Program-made: the position numbers and the translations under genes | The notes under the pieces: model-generated | Told to the model about the DNA's origin: nothing | The model's database searches: none | What the model saw: only the letters and a program-made list of their open reading frames with translations | Part shown: positions 4,680 through 5,174 of the stretch, piece by piece | How the letters are laid out: the number at the start of each line of letters is the position of its first letter | How positions within the stretch are numbered: position 1 is the stretch's first letter | Assembly (NCBI GenBank): GCA_035254305.1 | Contig: DATFAS010000042.1 | Location: 1 to 5,174, forward strand | Source: DATFAS01 sp035254305 | GTDB lineage: Bacteria; Bacillota; Bacilli; Aneurinibacillales; RAOX-1 | Direction of reading: 5' to 3' | Length of the DNA stretch: 5,174 nucleotides

Positions 4680-4717
4680 GAACACACCCTATTTAAATCT
4701 AGAGATAGGGTGTGTTC
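4680..4717. terminator. 13-bp hairpin between converging genes, likely terminator
   Basis: GAACACACCCTAT (4680-4692) and ATAGGGTGTGTTC (4705-4717) pair perfectly over 13 bp with a 12-base loop. On the minus strand GTCAATATTTTTTAAA follows, so it best serves the His/Glu-rich protein gene read from the right. On the plus strand there is no T tract (TAATGAACCGG), so termination of the YhjD-like transcript would be weak; the stem may instead protect its 3' end. Confidence 0.65.
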
Positions 4718-4753
4718 TAATGAACCGGTTAGAACTGTCAGCTTTGAAAACCA

Positions 4754-5146
4754 TTACGAAGCTCGGCTGCGCACTTTTTTGGTAGGTTGATTTTGAGTCC
4801 CTTGATCGGTTGTTATAGTGGAGATATTGATCGTACCAGATGCCTTTTGGTGCTCTTCATGTTCTTCATGATCTTCTTCTCTGTCATGATGACTTTTTTT
4901 ATGTTTCTTTTGTTCAATATTTTCAGTTTGGGTTGAAGAGGGTGTAACAACAGTTTGACTCCACTCTTTTTTAATTTGATCTTGGGAAGTAAGATTATGG
5001 TCTGAGAGAACAGAAGGGTCCACTAATGGTTTAGCTGGTAGGGGGTCTGTTTTTTTCTGATCGTAGTTTTTTACAACTCCAACAAATCCTGTAAATACGG
5101 CTACGCTTGAAAGACCGATTAACCATTTCGTTAAATTTTTGTTCAT
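4754..5146 (-). CDS. Membrane-anchored His/Glu-rich protein of unknown function
   Basis: This 130-residue protein has one N-terminal hydrophobic segment (about 8-26, WLIGLSSVAVFTGFVGVV) after a short basic start, MNKNLTK. It reads as a signal anchor or uncleaved signal peptide with the rest outside the cell; no lipobox Cys is present. A Pro/Ser/Thr-rich linker follows (about 33-75). Next is a charged cluster (79-101: QKKHKKSHHDRE, then EDHEEHEEHQK) with seven His and many Glu/Asp, able in principle to bind divalent metals. The tail is polar (SGTINISTITTDQGTQ) and ends basic, KKVRSRAS. The ATG at 5146 has AAAGGAG (5161-5155) 8 bases upstream; a GTG at 5155 overlaps that site and is rejected. 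I do not recognise the family. The low-complexity extracellular part suggests rapid divergence. The promoter lies beyond the right edge, or the gene follows others there. Confidence 0.75.
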   Translation of the reverse strand: MNKNLTKWLIGLSSVAVFTGFVGVVKNYDQKKTDPLPAKPLVDPSVLSDHNLTSQDQIKKEWSQTVVTPSSTQTENIEQKKHKKSHHDREEDHEEHEEHQKASGTINISTITTDQGTQNQPTKKVRSRAS

Positions 5147-5174
5147 TTCATTCACTCCTTTACTTATGATCCCA

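Noticed and set aside
4675..4703. TTGACG as the -35 of a rightward promoter
   Set aside because: At 16 to 18 bases downstream there is no acceptable -10 box, and the sequence is part of the 13-bp hairpin.
3387..4758. Twelve-base repeat AAAACCATTACG at 3387-3398 and 4747-4758
   Set aside because: One copy ends the permease gene and the other flanks an unrelated stop codon; flanks differ, and no mobile-element feature accompanies them.

Overview
The window looks like a chromosomal stretch from an endospore-forming member of the Bacillales. The evidence is AT-rich DNA, strong AGGAGG-type ribosome binding sites, a Spo0E-family small protein, a Bacillus-type TenI, a YhjD-like small protein, and an operator matching the Bacillus LexA (SOS box) consensus. 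I see no transposase, CRISPR array, phage gene, tRNA or rRNA. The genes are mostly single transcription units with their own promoters and terminators, in mixed orientation.

Layout. Positions 1-103 hold the hydrophobic C-terminal tail of a membrane protein that begins outside the window. Next comes a hemolysin III/PAQR membrane protein (199-846, +) with its own promoter and terminator. On the minus strand follow a 74-residue Spo0E-like phosphatase (1237-1013) and a 58-residue unknown protein (1537-1361) with a textbook terminator. A thiazole tautomerase-like TenI (1734-2351, +) is divergent from the 58-residue gene. An EamA/DMT-type permease (2509-3402, +) converges on an aspartate/glutamate racemase-family gene (4092-3403, -), and their stop codons abut with no base between them. 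A YhjD-like protein (4306-4668, +) follows a candidate SOS box. At the right edge is a membrane-anchored, His/Glu-rich protein of unknown function (5146-4754, -).

The most interesting part is the control region between the 58-residue gene and tenI. A perfect 12-bp inverted repeat (1551-1585) carries the same good promoter, TTGAAA-N17-TATATT, on both strands, so one symmetric element could fire in either direction. The tenI transcript would then carry a leader of about 147 nt. That leader contains an 18-codon open reading frame whose stop codon touches the first arm of an intrinsic terminator hairpin, placed just before the tenI ribosome binding site. This is the geometry of a leader-peptide attenuator, and no TPP riboswitch is visible.

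Other regulatory points are an inverted repeat between the -35 and -10 boxes of the permease promoter, a dyad on the -10 of the Spo0E-like gene, and the GAAC-N4-GTTC box before the YhjD-like gene. Apart from the divergent pair sharing one promoter region, the genes do not form an evident common pathway. All functional calls rest on reading the sequence and on memory of the families; no database search was run.
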